Positions 36,326-45,186 are shown, counted from the first letter of the stretch. The stretch is 64,000 bases of DNA from Bog-473 sp963779735 (GCA_963779735.1 CAVZZJ010000008.1:62001-126000), one strand, 5' to 3'. Translations and numbers: made by a program. The notes: generated by a model from the letters alone, not told the origin.

Positions 36326-37304
36326 GCTGCTCGGCCATCTCGGCGGCGAAGTAGGTGATGACGAAGTCGGCACCCGCCCGCTTGAGGGCGATGAGCTGCT
36401 CGAGCGCAACGGCTGGACCGTCGATCCATCCGGCCGCCGCCGCGGCGTGGACCATGGCGTACTCGCCGCTGACGTGGTAGGCCCCAAGGGGCACGGGCAC
36501 CGAACGGCGCGCCGCGGCGAGAACGTCGAGCGAGGTCATGGCCGGCTTCACCATGACCATGTCGGCACCCTCGGCGAGGTCCTGGGCGATTTCGAGGAGC
36601 GCCTCACGGCGGTTGCGGGCGTCCTGCTGGTAGGACCGACGGTCACCGCCTCCGGCGATGGTCACATGGACCGCGTCACGGAAGGGCCCGTAGAGGGGGG
36701 AGGCATACTTGGCGGAGTAGGCGAGGATCGCCACCTGGTCGTGGCCACCGGCGTCGAGCGCGGCTCGGACGGCCGCCACCTGGCCGTCCATCATCCCGCT
36801 CGGCGCAACGACGTCGGCACCGGCGGCGGCCTGCGCCAGCGCGACCCGACCGTAGAGATCGATCGTCGGGTCGTTGAGGACCTCGCCGTCGGGTCCCAGA
36901 ACGCCGCAGTGGCCGTGGTCTGTGTATTCGTCCAGACAGAGGTCAGCCATCAGGACGAGCTGATCTCCAACCGCGACGCGCAGGGCGCGCAGGGCGCGCT
37001 GCACGATCCCGTCGGGACTGTACGCCTCCGTCCCGGTCGAGTCCTTGGTCGCAGGCACCCCGAAGAGGATCAGCCCCGGGATCCCGAGCGAGACCAGGCG
37101 CTTCGCCTCGACCACCAGGGAGTCGACGGTGTGCTGGACCTGGCCGGGCATGGATGAGATGGGCATCGGGCCGTCGATCCCCTCGCGCACGAACAGGGGG
37201 GCGATCAGGTCGTCGACGCCCACTCGCGCCTCCGCGACCAGCCGTCGTAGGGCCGGGGTGCGCCGGAGTCGTCGCAACCGCCGCACGGGAAACGAGGGGC
37301 TCAT
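36318..37304 (-). CDS. hemB: Delta-aminolevulinic acid dehydratase (HemB)
   Basis: Condenses two 5-aminolevulinate to porphobilinogen. 328 residues, family length. Schiff-base lysines are in LAYSAKYASPLYGPFR and MVMVKPAM. The metal-site region MADLCLDEYTDHGHCG has two Cys, suggesting a zinc-type site. ATG 37304 lies 8 nt after a TAGGCT box that contains the hemD stop, so hemB may have its own promoter inside the operon. Confidence 0.96.
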   Translation of the reverse strand: MSPSFPVRRLRRLRRTPALRRLVAEARVGVDDLIAPLFVREGIDGPMPISSMPGQVQHTVDSLVVEAKRLVSLGIPGLILFGVPATKDSTGTEAYSPDGIVQRALRALRVAVGDQLVLMADLCLDEYTDHGHCGVLGPDGEVLNDPTIDLYGRVALAQAAAGADVVAPSGMMDGQVAAVRAALDAGGHDQVAILAYSAKYASPLYGPFRDAVHVTIAGGGDRRSYQQDARNRREALLEIAQDLAEGADMVMVKPAMTSLDVLAAARRSVPVPLGAYHVSGEYAMVHAAAAAGWIDGPAVALEQLIALKRAGADFVITYFAAEMAEQLG

Positions 37305-37312
37305 TGGACTCC

Positions 37313-37318
37313 AGCCTA
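37313..37318 (-). promoter_or_regulatory. TAGGCT -10 box before hemB
   Basis: TAGGCT on the minus strand ends 8 nt before the hemB ATG, and its TAG is the stop codon of the upstream cobA-hemD gene. GGAG in the spacer could also act as a ribosome binding site. Confidence 0.4.
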
Positions 37319-38793
37319 CGATCCGCCGGCGCCGGCGCCGGCGAGATGGCGGATCAGCGCGTCGACGATGCGCTCCGGCGAGGTCCCCTCGGCCTGCTCG
37401 ACTCCCGACATGCCGAGCGCTCGGGCGCTCTCGGCCGTGGTCGGCCCGATGCAGACCACCAGTGGCGGGACCGGCACCGGGCCGCCGTCAGGCCCCCTGA
37501 GGGCGGCGAAGGCCTCGGCCGACGAGGCGGCGGCGAAGACCACCGCATCCGCACGGGCCACTCTCTCCAGGAGTGGACCGCTGGGCGGTGGAAGGGCCAC
37601 CGTACGGTAGGCCTCGACGCGCTCCACGTCCCACCCCTTCTGGAGCAGAGCCTCGGGGACCGTCGAGGGGGCCCGGTCGCCGCACGGGAAGAGCACGCGG
37701 TTGCCCGGGGCGTCGGGGTCGTGGCGGGGGAATGCGGCGGCCAGTCCGCTCGCGGAGTGCTCGGTCGGCACCAGATCGGGCTCGATGCCCGCCGCTCGCA
37801 ACGCGTCGGCCGTGGCCGGCCCGACGGCCGCCACCAGCGTGGTGCCCAATGCCCGTGCGTCGCGCAGCGCTTCCATGAACCGGCTGACGGCGTTGACCGA
37901 GGTGAGGACGACCCAGCGGAAGCTCCCCGCTTCCCTCGCTACGGCACGGAGGGCGGCGCCCCCGTCCAGAGGATCGGTCTGCTCCGTCAGGGGGACCTCC
38001 ACGGCCTCGGCGCCCGCCCTCCGCAAGGCGTCGAGCAGGCCGCGGCCGCGGTCCCCCGAACGGGTGACGACCACCGAGCGGCGGGCCAGGGGCTCGGGAG
38101 CCAGACCCGAACCCAGCGCGGCCACCGGCCCGACCACGATGACCGCCGGGGATCCGAGCGTGACGTCCGCCAGCTCGCCCAGCGTGGTGCGAACCTCCGC
38201 CTGGCTCGAGGTGGTACCCCGTTCGATCACGGCCACGGGCGTCGAGGGCGCCTTCCCGCCCCGCTGGAGCGCTTCGGCGATGTCGGCCCGGTTCGTCACG
38301 CCCATGAGAATCACCAGAGTCCCCTCGACCTTGGCCAGGAGCTCCCAGTTCACGTTTCCGGTCCCGGTCACGACGGTCACCGACGACGAGAGCCCACGGT
38401 GGGTGACCGGAATGCCGACGGCGGCTGGAACCGCGAAGGCGGAGGTGACCCCGGGAACGACCTCCCATCGCACCCCGGCACGCGTGAGCGCCTCGGCCTC
38501 CTCGCCGCCGCGCCCGAACACGAAGGGGTCCCCCCCTTCAATCGCACGACCGTGTGGCTGCGCCGCCCATGCTCGACGAGGAGACGGTTGATCTCCTCCT
38601 GCCCGGCCGCCCCCGGACCGTCCGGACGCTTGCCCACGTCGATCAGCACGGCCGACTCGGGGGCCAGGGCGAGCACCGAATGGTGGACCAGGCGGTCGAA
38701 GAGCACCACGTCGGCCTCGGAGAGGAGCCTCGCACCACGCCGGGTCAGGAGCCAGGGGTCCCCGGGCCCCGCTCCCACCAGATAGACGGTCAT
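37316..38793 (-). CDS. cobA-hemD: Uroporphyrinogen-III C-methyltransferase/synthase fusion (CobA-HemD), interrupted by a frameshift
   Basis: Bifunctional protein. The N-terminal SUMT domain (MTVYLVGAGPGDPWLLTRRG, GIPVTHRGLSSSVTVVTG) methylates uroporphyrinogen III towards sirohaem/cobalamin. The C-terminal domain (from about RRSVVVTRSGDRGRGLL) is uroporphyrinogen III synthase. The frame from ATG 38793 reads to VVRLKGG, then is lost at the G run (7 G on the minus strand, 38530-38536); DPFVFGRGGEEAEAL continues in another frame to 37316. Span 1478 nt, one base short. Because HemD is needed for haem, I suspect a sequencing error. Start overlaps the hemC stop. Confidence 0.88.
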
Positions 38794-39707
38794 CTCGGGG
38801 GCCGATCTTCGAACCCCTCGAGCCCCGATCCACCCCCGTCGACGAGCAGGGCGCGCGCCACCGCAGCACCGGCCATTTCGGGATTGTCGTCACTATGCGA
38901 CATGCGGATGACGACGTGTCCATCGCCCGAGGCCACCAGGCCGTGGACGCGCACCGGTGAACCGGGCGTGCACTCGGCCCAGGCCCCGACCGGGGCGGTG
39001 CAACTCCCGCCCAGGGCGGCGAGCACCGCCCGCTCGGCCCGCAGCGCCCGGTGGGACTGTGGGTCGTCTATGGCGGAGAGGAGCGCCAGAGTCGCCGAAT
39101 CGTCGGCGCGGCACTGGACGGCGATCGCACCCTGCCCGGCTTGGGGAAGCATGTCGATCGGGCTGAGGACGTCGCTGAGCCGGTCCGACCAGCCCAAACG
39201 TTGCATGGCGGCCACCGCTACCACCACGGCGTCGACGGAGCCGTCCTCGCCCCGGGCCACCCGTCGCGCCATGTTTCCCCTGATCTCCGCGAAGACGAGG
39301 TCCGGTCGGAGGTAGGCCAGCTGCGCCCGGCGCCGGGCCGACCCGGTGGCGATCAGGGCACCGGGCGGGAGATCGACCAGTGCGCATCCGACCAGGCCGT
39401 CCCGGTGATCGGCACGCGGCGGCACGGCGCCGAGCACCAGGCCGGACCGCATGGTCGAAGGCATGTCCTTCGCCGAGTGGACCGCCGCCTCGGCCCGGCC
39501 GTCGGCCACGGCGGACTCGACGTCGTTCACGAAGATGCCCTGGCCGCCGATCCGATCGAGCGATGTCGCAAGATCGTCGCCGAGGGTACGGACGACCACG
39601 ATCTCGACGTCCAGGCCCGGGTCGAGGTCGCGCAGGGCACGGGCGACCAGGTCGGCCTGGCAGAGCGCCAAGGGCGACCCGCGGGTGGCCAGACGTAAAG
39701 GTCGCAA
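38790..39707 (-). CDS. hemC: Porphobilinogen deaminase (HemC)
   Basis: Polymerises four porphobilinogen into hydroxymethylbilane. Contains RLATRGSPLALCQADLVA, VHSAKDMPSTM, and the dipyrromethane cofactor Cys in ALGGSCTAPVGAWA. I use TTG 39707, which leaves the conserved N-terminus RPLRLATRGSP and starts 10 nt after the hemA stop with AGGG upstream. A longer frame to 39761 overlaps hemA and is unsupported. 305 residues. Confidence 0.93.
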   Translation of the reverse strand: MRPLRLATRGSPLALCQADLVARALRDLDPGLDVEIVVVRTLGDDLATSLDRIGGQGIFVNDVESAVADGRAEAAVHSAKDMPSTMRSGLVLGAVPPRADHRDGLVGCALVDLPPGALIATGSARRRAQLAYLRPDLVFAEIRGNMARRVARGEDGSVDAVVVAVAAMQRLGWSDRLSDVLSPIDMLPQAGQGAIAVQCRADDSATLALLSAIDDPQSHRALRAERAVLAALGGSCTAPVGAWAECTPGSPVRVHGLVASGDGHVVIRMSHSDDNPEMAGAAVARALLVDGGGSGLEGFEDRPPR

Positions 39708-39717
39708 CCTTGCGACC

Positions 39718-40989
39718 CTACAGGTCGAAGAGGATGCGCAGCGCCTCGACGAGTCGCTCACCGCGCGGCGTGCCGGCCGTCTCCTTCAGGAGCATGGTGG
39801 GTTCGTGCAGCACCTTGGCCATCACCCCGCGCGTGGCGGCATCGACCTGTTCCCACTCGGCTTCGCTCAGGTCGGCCAGCTGGGCCCGGTGACGCTCGAG
39901 CTCGGCCTCGCGCAGCGACTCGAGGCGGGCCCGGAGTGCGGCGATGACCGGGGCGGCGCCCCGCTGCCGGCTGGCGGTGCGGAATCGGCCCACCTCGTCG
40001 TCCACGATGGCCCGGGCGGCGGCAGACTCCTCCTGCCGGTCGCCCAGGGCGCGGGATACCGAGACGCTCAAGGTGTCCATGTCGAGCAGGGTGACCGACG
40101 CCAGGGAGCCCACCGCGGGGTCCACATTACGGGGAACGCCCAGGTCGATGACCAGCATGGGGCCGGTGACGCCCGAGAAGTGTGCCGGCGTGAGCACGTG
40201 GGACTCGGCGGCCACCGCCGTGAGCACGACGTCGGCGTCGGCCAGCTCGGAGTGGACGCCCTCCAGACGGCCGGCCCGCAGCCTGGGCGATACGCCCGCC
40301 TCCCGCACGAGCGCCTCCGCACGGGCCAGGGACCGGTTGACCACCACGATACGGCCGGGCGCGGCCTCCGGGGGGATGTCACACAGCGCCCGGGCGACCC
40401 CCAAGCCCATCGCTCCGGCGCCGACGACGACGACCCGTTTGTCCCGCAGGCCCTCGCCTCCCTCCCCGCGCGCCACCGTGACGGCGGCGTGGGCGAACGA
40501 CGTGGTCCCGCGAGCGATCCCCGTCTCGGTGCGCACCCGCTTGCCCGTCTGCAGCGCGTGCTGGAACAGGGCGGACAGGACCGGGCCACTGACCCCCTCC
40601 TCCTGGGCGTGGTGGAAGGCGCGCCTGACCTGCCCCGCCACCTCGCTCTCGCCCAGGACGGTGGACTCCAGCCCGGAGGTGACGGAGAACAGGTGCGAAG
40701 TGACGTCGTCGTCGAACCGGATGATCGCCCGCGCCGCCAGCTCGTCGGTGGACACCCCGGAATGCTCGGACAGCACCTCGTAGATTTCGGCCACGGCGTC
40801 GTGGAACCGGTCCACCACCGAGTAGACCTCCGTGCGCAGGCAGGTGGAGAGGACCACGGTCTCTTGAAGGTTCCGACGGTGGCTCAGTGCGGCCAGCACC
40901 TTGTGCAGGTCCGCGTCGCCGACCGCCACCGCCTCGAGAAGCGGGAGGGGGGCCTGCTGGTGCTGTAGCCCAATGACCACGACGGACAC
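39718..40989 (-). CDS. hemA: Glutamyl-tRNA reductase (HemA)
   Basis: NADPH enzyme that reduces glutamyl-tRNA(Glu) to glutamate-1-semialdehyde, the first committed haem step. 423 residues: catalytic Cys in VVLSTCLRTEVYSVV (the family usually has CNR here), LGESEVAGQVRRAF, Rossmann VVVVGAGAMGLGVARAL, and IDLGVPRNVDPAVG. GTG 40989 is chosen because GGAGG lies 8-9 nt upstream. It sits 66 bp after rex, the order known from Streptomyces, where Rex controls haem and respiratory genes. Confidence 0.95.
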   Translation of the reverse strand: MSVVVIGLQHQQAPLPLLEAVAVGDADLHKVLAALSHRRNLQETVVLSTCLRTEVYSVVDRFHDAVAEIYEVLSEHSGVSTDELAARAIIRFDDDVTSHLFSVTSGLESTVLGESEVAGQVRRAFHHAQEEGVSGPVLSALFQHALQTGKRVRTETGIARGTTSFAHAAVTVARGEGGEGLRDKRVVVVGAGAMGLGVARALCDIPPEAAPGRIVVVNRSLARAEALVREAGVSPRLRAGRLEGVHSELADADVVLTAVAAESHVLTPAHFSGVTGPMLVIDLGVPRNVDPAVGSLASVTLLDMDTLSVSVSRALGDRQEESAAARAIVDDEVGRFRTASRQRGAAPVIAALRARLESLREAELERHRAQLADLSEAEWEQVDAATRGVMAKVLHEPTMLLKETAGTPRGERLVEALRILFDL

Positions 40990-41055
40990 GCGTTTGCCTC
41001 CTCGGTCGGACCACAAGCATGCCGGTCCGGGGGCGTCCGGTGCCAGTCTCCCAGG

Positions 41056-41736
41056 TCAGGCCCCGTCGTTGGGCGCGCTGAGCCCGGTCGACCGCGTCAG
41101 TGGCGCGAGCGGCTCGTCCTGGCGGGCCCGGTAGAAGCTCAGGACCTGGAGCTCAATGGAGAGGTCGACGTAGCGCAGGTGCACATGGGCCGGCACGCTC
41201 AGGACGCGCGGAGCGAAGTTCAACAGCGAGGTCACGCCCACCCCCACCAGGAGGTTGGCCACCTCCTGGGACGCCCAACCGGGCGTGGTGATGACCCCGA
41301 TGTCCGGCCGATCCGTCGAGCGCAGGGCAGCGATCTCCTCCATGTGCTGTACCCGCAGACCCTTGATCTCCATTCCGATAACCCTCGGATCGACGTCGAA
41401 GAGCGCAGTGATGCGGAAGCCGCCGGAGGCAAACCCTTCGGAGTTGGTGAGGGCACGGCCGAGGTTTCCGATACCGACCACGGCGATCGTCCACTCCTTG
41501 TCGACGCCCAGGGCGCGATCGATCTGCACGATGAGATACCTCGGGTCGTAGCCCGATCCACGGGTGCCGAACGACCCGAGGAAGGAGAGGTCCTTGCGTA
41601 CCTTGGCGGCGTTGACCGCGGCCAGCGAGGCCAGCTGCTCGGAGGAGACGGTGGCGACGTTGGTGCGTACCAGCTCGGCCAGGATCCGCTGATAGACCGG
41701 CAGGCGCACCACGGTGGCTTCGGGAATGCGCCGCAC
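41056..41736 (-). CDS. rex: Redox-sensing transcriptional repressor Rex
   Basis: DNA-binding repressor that senses NADH/NAD+. 226 residues: winged-helix N-terminus (VYQRILAELVRTNVATVSSE, AAKVRKDLSFLGSFGTRG) and a Rossmann NADH domain (AVVGIGNLGRAL, LFDVDPRVIG), ending in the domain-swap helix IELQVLSFYRARQ. In Actinobacteria Rex represses nuo, cydAB and its own rex-hemACD operon under low NADH. The genes here fit that regulon. GTG 41736 lies 8 nt after a TACCAT box. Confidence 0.95.
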   Translation of the reverse strand: MRRIPEATVVRLPVYQRILAELVRTNVATVSSEQLASLAAVNAAKVRKDLSFLGSFGTRGSGYDPRYLIVQIDRALGVDKEWTIAVVGIGNLGRALTNSEGFASGGFRITALFDVDPRVIGMEIKGLRVQHMEEIAALRSTDRPDIGVITTPGWASQEVANLLVGVGVTSLLNFAPRVLSVPAHVHLRYVDLSIELQVLSFYRARQDEPLAPLTRSTGLSAPNDGA

Positions 41737-41744
41737 GGGTTTGG

Positions 41745-41768
41745 ATGGTAAACGTCATCGGTTCACCA
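41745..41768 (-). promoter_or_regulatory. rex promoter with imperfect inverted repeat
   Basis: TACCAT (minus strand, 41750-41745) ends 8 nt before the rex GTG. It lies in the inverted repeat TGGTAAA-N9-TTCACCA at 41746-41768. The half sites resemble the Rex operator (TGTGAA/TTCACA), but the spacer is longer than in the known site, so Rex binding is only a possibility. Confidence 0.35.
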
Positions 41769-42626
41769 GGCCAGAACGACCAGCGCACCTGCGGATACGT
41801 TGAGCTGGCTCGCCGCGGAGGCCTCACCGGCCACCACGGCCACGTGCCCGTTGGAGTCGATCAGCAGCCCGAGCTCACCATGGGCGAGATCGGCGAAGGC
41901 TCCAACTCGCCGGAGAGGCTTCCCGGCCTCGACCACGGCCGGCGAGAGCGGGTCGAGGACGGTGATGTCCACCGCTCCGGCGGACGGGACCCCGGCGGCC
42001 TGGGCATCGGCGAACGTCGCCGCCAGCTGCAGGTTGCCGAAGTGGTCCACCCACATGACCTCCGCCCGCATGCAGCTCCGCCCGTCCCCGAGGCGCCCCT
42101 GCTCCACCACGCCACCGGTGATCCGCAGCAGGGAGTGGGGGTCGACCGGGTCGCCCAGGTCGGCGGGCGGCACGCCGCGGCTCAGGGCGGCCGCCACGGG
42201 AGCGAAGAGGTCGCGTCCGTCGAACGTGCCCCGGTCCCGCTCGCGGTCGCGCCGCAGCTCGAAGGCGCGGGAGATGGGCGCCTCGCCGGCCGACTCCGCG
42301 GCAGCGATCAGGAGACCGTTGTCGGGACCGACGAAGAACCCGGGTTCGCCCCCGAGCAGCGTCACCTCTATGCACAACCCACGACGCGACGAGCCGACTC
42401 CGGGGTCGACGACGGCCAGGACGACGCCCGGGCCGAGGTGCGGCACGATGCGCACCAGGGTGTGCGACCCCGCCCGCACGTCGAAGGCCGGGATCTGATG
42501 GGTCAGGTCGATGACCGTCACGCCGGGCGAGGCCGCGGCGAGCACGGCGTGGACCACACCGACGAACTCGTCAGCCGTCCCGTAGTCCGAGAGGAAGAAG
42601 ACCGGTCGCGTCGGCGATCCCCCTAC
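41763..42626 (-). CDS. SAM hydrolase / SAM hydroxide adenosyltransferase (DUF62)
   Basis: Family that cleaves S-adenosylmethionine to adenosine and methionine, related to fluorinases and chlorinases. Motifs: VFFLSDYGTADEFVGVVHAV, VIDLTHQIPAFDV, VVDPGVGSSRRGL and GPDNGLL. The C-terminal half carries DHFGNLQLAATF. About 280 residues. No ATG, GTG or TTG exists in frame near the expected N-terminus; the codons before VFFLSDYG are GTA GGG GGA TCG CCG ACG CGA CCG. I place the limit arbitrarily at GTA 42626, where it overlaps the proC stop. Biological role is unclear. Confidence 0.75.
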   Translation of the reverse strand, partial: VGGSPTRPVFFLSDYGTADEFVGVVHAVLAAASPGVTVIDLTHQIPAFDVRAGSHTLVRIVPHLGPGVVLAVVDPGVGSSRRGLCIEVTLLGGEPGFFVGPDNGLLIAAAESAGEAPISRAFELRRDRERDRGTFDGRDLFAPVAAALSRGVPPADLGDPVDPHSLLRITGGVVEQGRLGDGRSCMRAEVMWVDHFGNLQLAATFADAQAAGVPSAGAVDITVLDPLSPAVVEAGKPLRRVGAFADLAHGELGLLIDSNGHVAVVAGEASAASQLNVSAGALVVLAW

Positions 42627-43417
42627 CGATGGAGGGAGCGCGCCCGCTCCGTGGCCGCCGCCACCGCCTCCATGAACGCCGAGCGGACCGCCCTCAGCTC
42701 GAGGGCGCGGATCCCGGCCGCCGTCGTGCCTGCCGGTGATGTCACCGCGGCGCGCAGGACCGCGGGGTCCTCGCCGGTGTCGGCGAGCAGCTTGGCCGAT
42801 CCGAGCATGGTCTCGACGACCAGGGTCTTGCTCACCTCCCGGGTGAGCCCCATCTGGACCCCGGACTCGATGAGCGCTTCGGCCACCAAGAAGAAGTAGG
42901 CGGGACCCGAGCCCGAGAGCCCGGTCACCGGATCGAGGAGGCGCTCGGGCAGCCGGACGACGGTACCCACCGCGGCCATCACGTCCTCGGCCCACGCCAG
43001 ATCGGCCGCGGTGGTGTGGGAGCCCCCCGATATGACGGTCATGGAGGCCCCGACCACGGCCGGGGTGTTCGGCATGGCCCGCACCACCGACGGCTGCCCG
43101 CCCAGCGCCGCCTCCAGCCGGATGCAGGGTATGCCGGCGACGATGGAGATGACCCGCGTCACCCCGACCGCCCCGAGGACCCGGCAGGCGCCTTCGGCCA
43201 CGTCGGGCTTGACCGCCAGCACGGCACCGTCGGCACCTTCGGGAGGAGCACCCAGGACCTGCACGCCCGAGAAGTCGCGCTCCAGCTCACGGCGGCGCTC
43301 CGCCGCCGGCTCGACCACCGCGATCTGCCCGGCCCCGGCCCACCCCGAGCTGAGCAGCCCCCCCAACAGGGCCGCGCCCATCTTCCCGCCTCCGACGATG
43401 AGCAGCGTGTACGCCAT
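42623..43417 (-). CDS. proC: Pyrroline-5-carboxylate reductase (ProC)
   Basis: Last step of proline synthesis: NADPH reduction of pyrroline-5-carboxylate. 264 residues with the N-terminal Rossmann IVGGGKMGAALLGGL, VRAMPNTPAVVG and the signature GLSGSGPAYFFLVAEALIES followed by SPAGTTAAGI. ATG 43417 lies 5 nt after TAGTCT, whose TAG is the stop of the YbjN-like gene. Confidence 0.95.
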   Translation of the reverse strand: MAYTLLIVGGGKMGAALLGGLLSSGWAGAGQIAVVEPAAERRRELERDFSGVQVLGAPPEGADGAVLAVKPDVAEGACRVLGAVGVTRVISIVAGIPCIRLEAALGGQPSVVRAMPNTPAVVGASMTVISGGSHTTAADLAWAEDVMAAVGTVVRLPERLLDPVTGLSGSGPAYFFLVAEALIESGVQMGLTREVSKTLVVETMLGSAKLLADTGEDPAVLRAAVTSPAGTTAAGIRALELRAVRSAFMEAVAAATERARSLHR

Positions 43418-43422
43418 GTTCG

Positions 43423-43428
43423 AGACTA
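43423..43428 (-). promoter_or_regulatory. TAGTCT -10 box before proC
   Basis: TAGTCT then CGAAC (5 nt) then the proC ATG. The TAG is also the stop codon of the upstream gene at 43426-43428. Confidence 0.4.
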
Positions 43429-43920
43429 CGACCGACGGGGCCGTCGGCGGTAGAGGCCGGGATGGGCCAGGGTCATGGCCGTGGGGAAGTGGTCGTCGAC
43501 GTACAGGACCGACGAGCCGGCGATGCGGTCCAGCTCGTCGTCGTCAATCAGGCCGGCGGGAACCCGGCCCACCAGGTAGACGGCATCTTCAGGGCCGAGG
43601 CTGAACCACATCCCGTAGAGGTTGGCGTTGCACCGCATGAGGTAGGCCAGCGTGTCCGCCACGTTGTTCTCCGGGGCGGGCATGAACTGGGCCTCGTGGT
43701 GCAGGGTGCGCTGGCGGAGCGTGAACCAGACGGTGATGAAGTCCTTCTCCTCGCCCTTGAAGCGCAGGTACCAGCGGTGTGACGCCGTGCGGTCCGTGAC
43801 CTCCTGGCGCTCCGCCGCCACCAGCAGGCCGTCGCCGGCCAGCTCACGCGCCACCCACGAGTCGATGCACTCGACAGCCCGCGCCATCTCCTCGTCTTCG
43901 GGCAGGTCGACGAGGGGCAC
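43426..43920 (-). CDS. YbjN domain protein
   Basis: 164-residue cytoplasmic protein of the YbjN/type III secretion chaperone-like fold. Recognisable stretch: RWYLRFKGEEKDFITVWFTL, then CNANLYGMWFSLGPEDAVYL. No catalytic residues can be named. It starts at GTG 43920, 3 bp after mshA, an arrangement also seen in mycobacteria, and may act with mycothiol synthesis or proline/redox metabolism, but the function is unknown. Confidence 0.75.
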   Translation of the reverse strand: MPLVDLPEDEEMARAVECIDSWVARELAGDGLLVAAERQEVTDRTASHRWYLRFKGEEKDFITVWFTLRQRTLHHEAQFMPAPENNVADTLAYLMRCNANLYGMWFSLGPEDAVYLVGRVPAGLIDDDELDRIAGSSVLYVDDHFPTAMTLAHPGLYRRRPRRS

Positions 43921-43923
43921 CCG

Positions 43924-45171
43924 TCAACGACACTCGACGAGGCGGCCCGAACCCAGCTCGTCGTGCAGATCTAACAGCGCGCCCGCCGCGGCCCGCCAGG
44001 TGTAGGTCCGGGCCCGCAGAACCGAGGCGGTGGAGAGGCGCTCGGCCGCCAGCGGCTCGTCGAAGATCCGCCGTACGGCGGACGCGTAGCGCTCGGGGGT
44101 CGGATCCTCGACCAGGAAGCCGGTGCGCCCGTGGTCGACCAGCGTGGTCAAGCCGCCTACGGCGGAGGCGACGACTGGAGTGCCGCAGGCGGCCGATTCC
44201 AGCGCCACCAGGCCGAACGATTCGGAGCGGCTGGGGACGATGCACACGTCGGCCGCCCGGTAGTAGGAGGACAGCAGCTCGTGCGGTTGGGGATCGATGT
44301 AGTGGACGCGGTCGGATACGCCGCTGGCGTCGGCGATGTCCAACAGGCCCCGCATCGCCTTCTCGCCGTGCGGGCCGCTCGGGCCGCCCACCACCACCAG
44401 GCGGTAGTGCTCCCGGCCCGACTGGCTCAGCTCGGCCAGGGTCTCTATCGCCGCATCGGCGCACTTGAGGGGCTGGATCCGCCCGACGAAGAGGAGCAGC
44501 CGGCCATCGAGGGGGAGCCCGAGGGCCCGGCGGGCCTGGGGCCGGTGGCCCGGGCCGAAGAAGGCATGGTCGACCCCCGGGGGGACGATGCGGATGCGAC
44601 CGGGGTCCGCCCCGTAGAGCGAGGCGATCTGCTGGGCCTCCACCGTGCACGAGGCCAGCACGGCGTCGGAGCAGTTGATGATGGACGCCTCGGCCTCGGC
44701 GCGGCGGTGGGGCATGTCGGCCTCGACCTCTTCGGGCATCGACTCGGCCTTGACGCGGTCCAGGGTGTGGAAGGTGCAGACCAGCGGGAGGTTGAGCTCG
44801 TGCTTGATGACGTGGCCGGAGAGCCCCGAGAGCCAGTAGTTGGCGTGCACCGAGGTGAAGGGGATCTCCGCGTCGTCGGCCAGCCGGTCGAGTACCCCCT
44901 GGGTGAAGGCTCCCACGACGTCGGGCAGCGCCTCCTTGGGAAGGGCCGCCTCGGGCCCGGCGGGGACGTGGTGGACCCGCAGCCCGGGCTCGACCTGGAC
45001 CACGGGGGGCAGGTCGGGAGACCACGATCTGGTGAAGACGTCGCAGACCGCACCGGAGCGGGCCAGGGCGGTCGTGAGCTCGCGCACGTAGACGTTCATG
45101 CCGCCGCCATCGCCCCTCCCGGGCTGGGCCAGGGGTGAGGTGTGCAGCGAGAGGACAGCGAGCCGGCGCAT
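43924..45171 (-). CDS. mshA: D-inositol-3-phosphate glycosyltransferase (MshA)
   Basis: First step of mycothiol synthesis: transfers GlcNAc from UDP-GlcNAc to inositol-3-phosphate. GT-B/GT4 protein of 415 residues: N-terminal SLHTSPLAQPGRGDGGGMNV, acceptor region TFHTLDRVKAESMP, FVGRIQPLKCADAAIE, and the nucleotide-sugar E-x7-E motif SRSESFGLVALESAACGTPV. The conserved N-terminus supports the ATG at 45171. Later genes (mshB-D) are not in the window. Confidence 0.93.
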   Translation of the reverse strand: MRRLAVLSLHTSPLAQPGRGDGGGMNVYVRELTTALARSGAVCDVFTRSWSPDLPPVVQVEPGLRVHHVPAGPEAALPKEALPDVVGAFTQGVLDRLADDAEIPFTSVHANYWLSGLSGHVIKHELNLPLVCTFHTLDRVKAESMPEEVEADMPHRRAEAEASIINCSDAVLASCTVEAQQIASLYGADPGRIRIVPPGVDHAFFGPGHRPQARRALGLPLDGRLLLFVGRIQPLKCADAAIETLAELSQSGREHYRLVVVGGPSGPHGEKAMRGLLDIADASGVSDRVHYIDPQPHELLSSYYRAADVCIVPSRSESFGLVALESAACGTPVVASAVGGLTTLVDHGRTGFLVEDPTPERYASAVRRIFDEPLAAERLSTASVLRARTYTWRAAAGALLDLHDELGSGRLVECR

Positions 45172-45180
45172 GGCGGTCAG

Positions 45181-45186
45181 ATACTA
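45181..45186 (-). promoter_or_regulatory. TAGTAT -10 box before mshA
   Basis: TAGTAT, then 9 nt (CTGACCGCC), then the mshA ATG. The TAG is also the stop codon of the upstream XRE gene. Confidence 0.35.
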
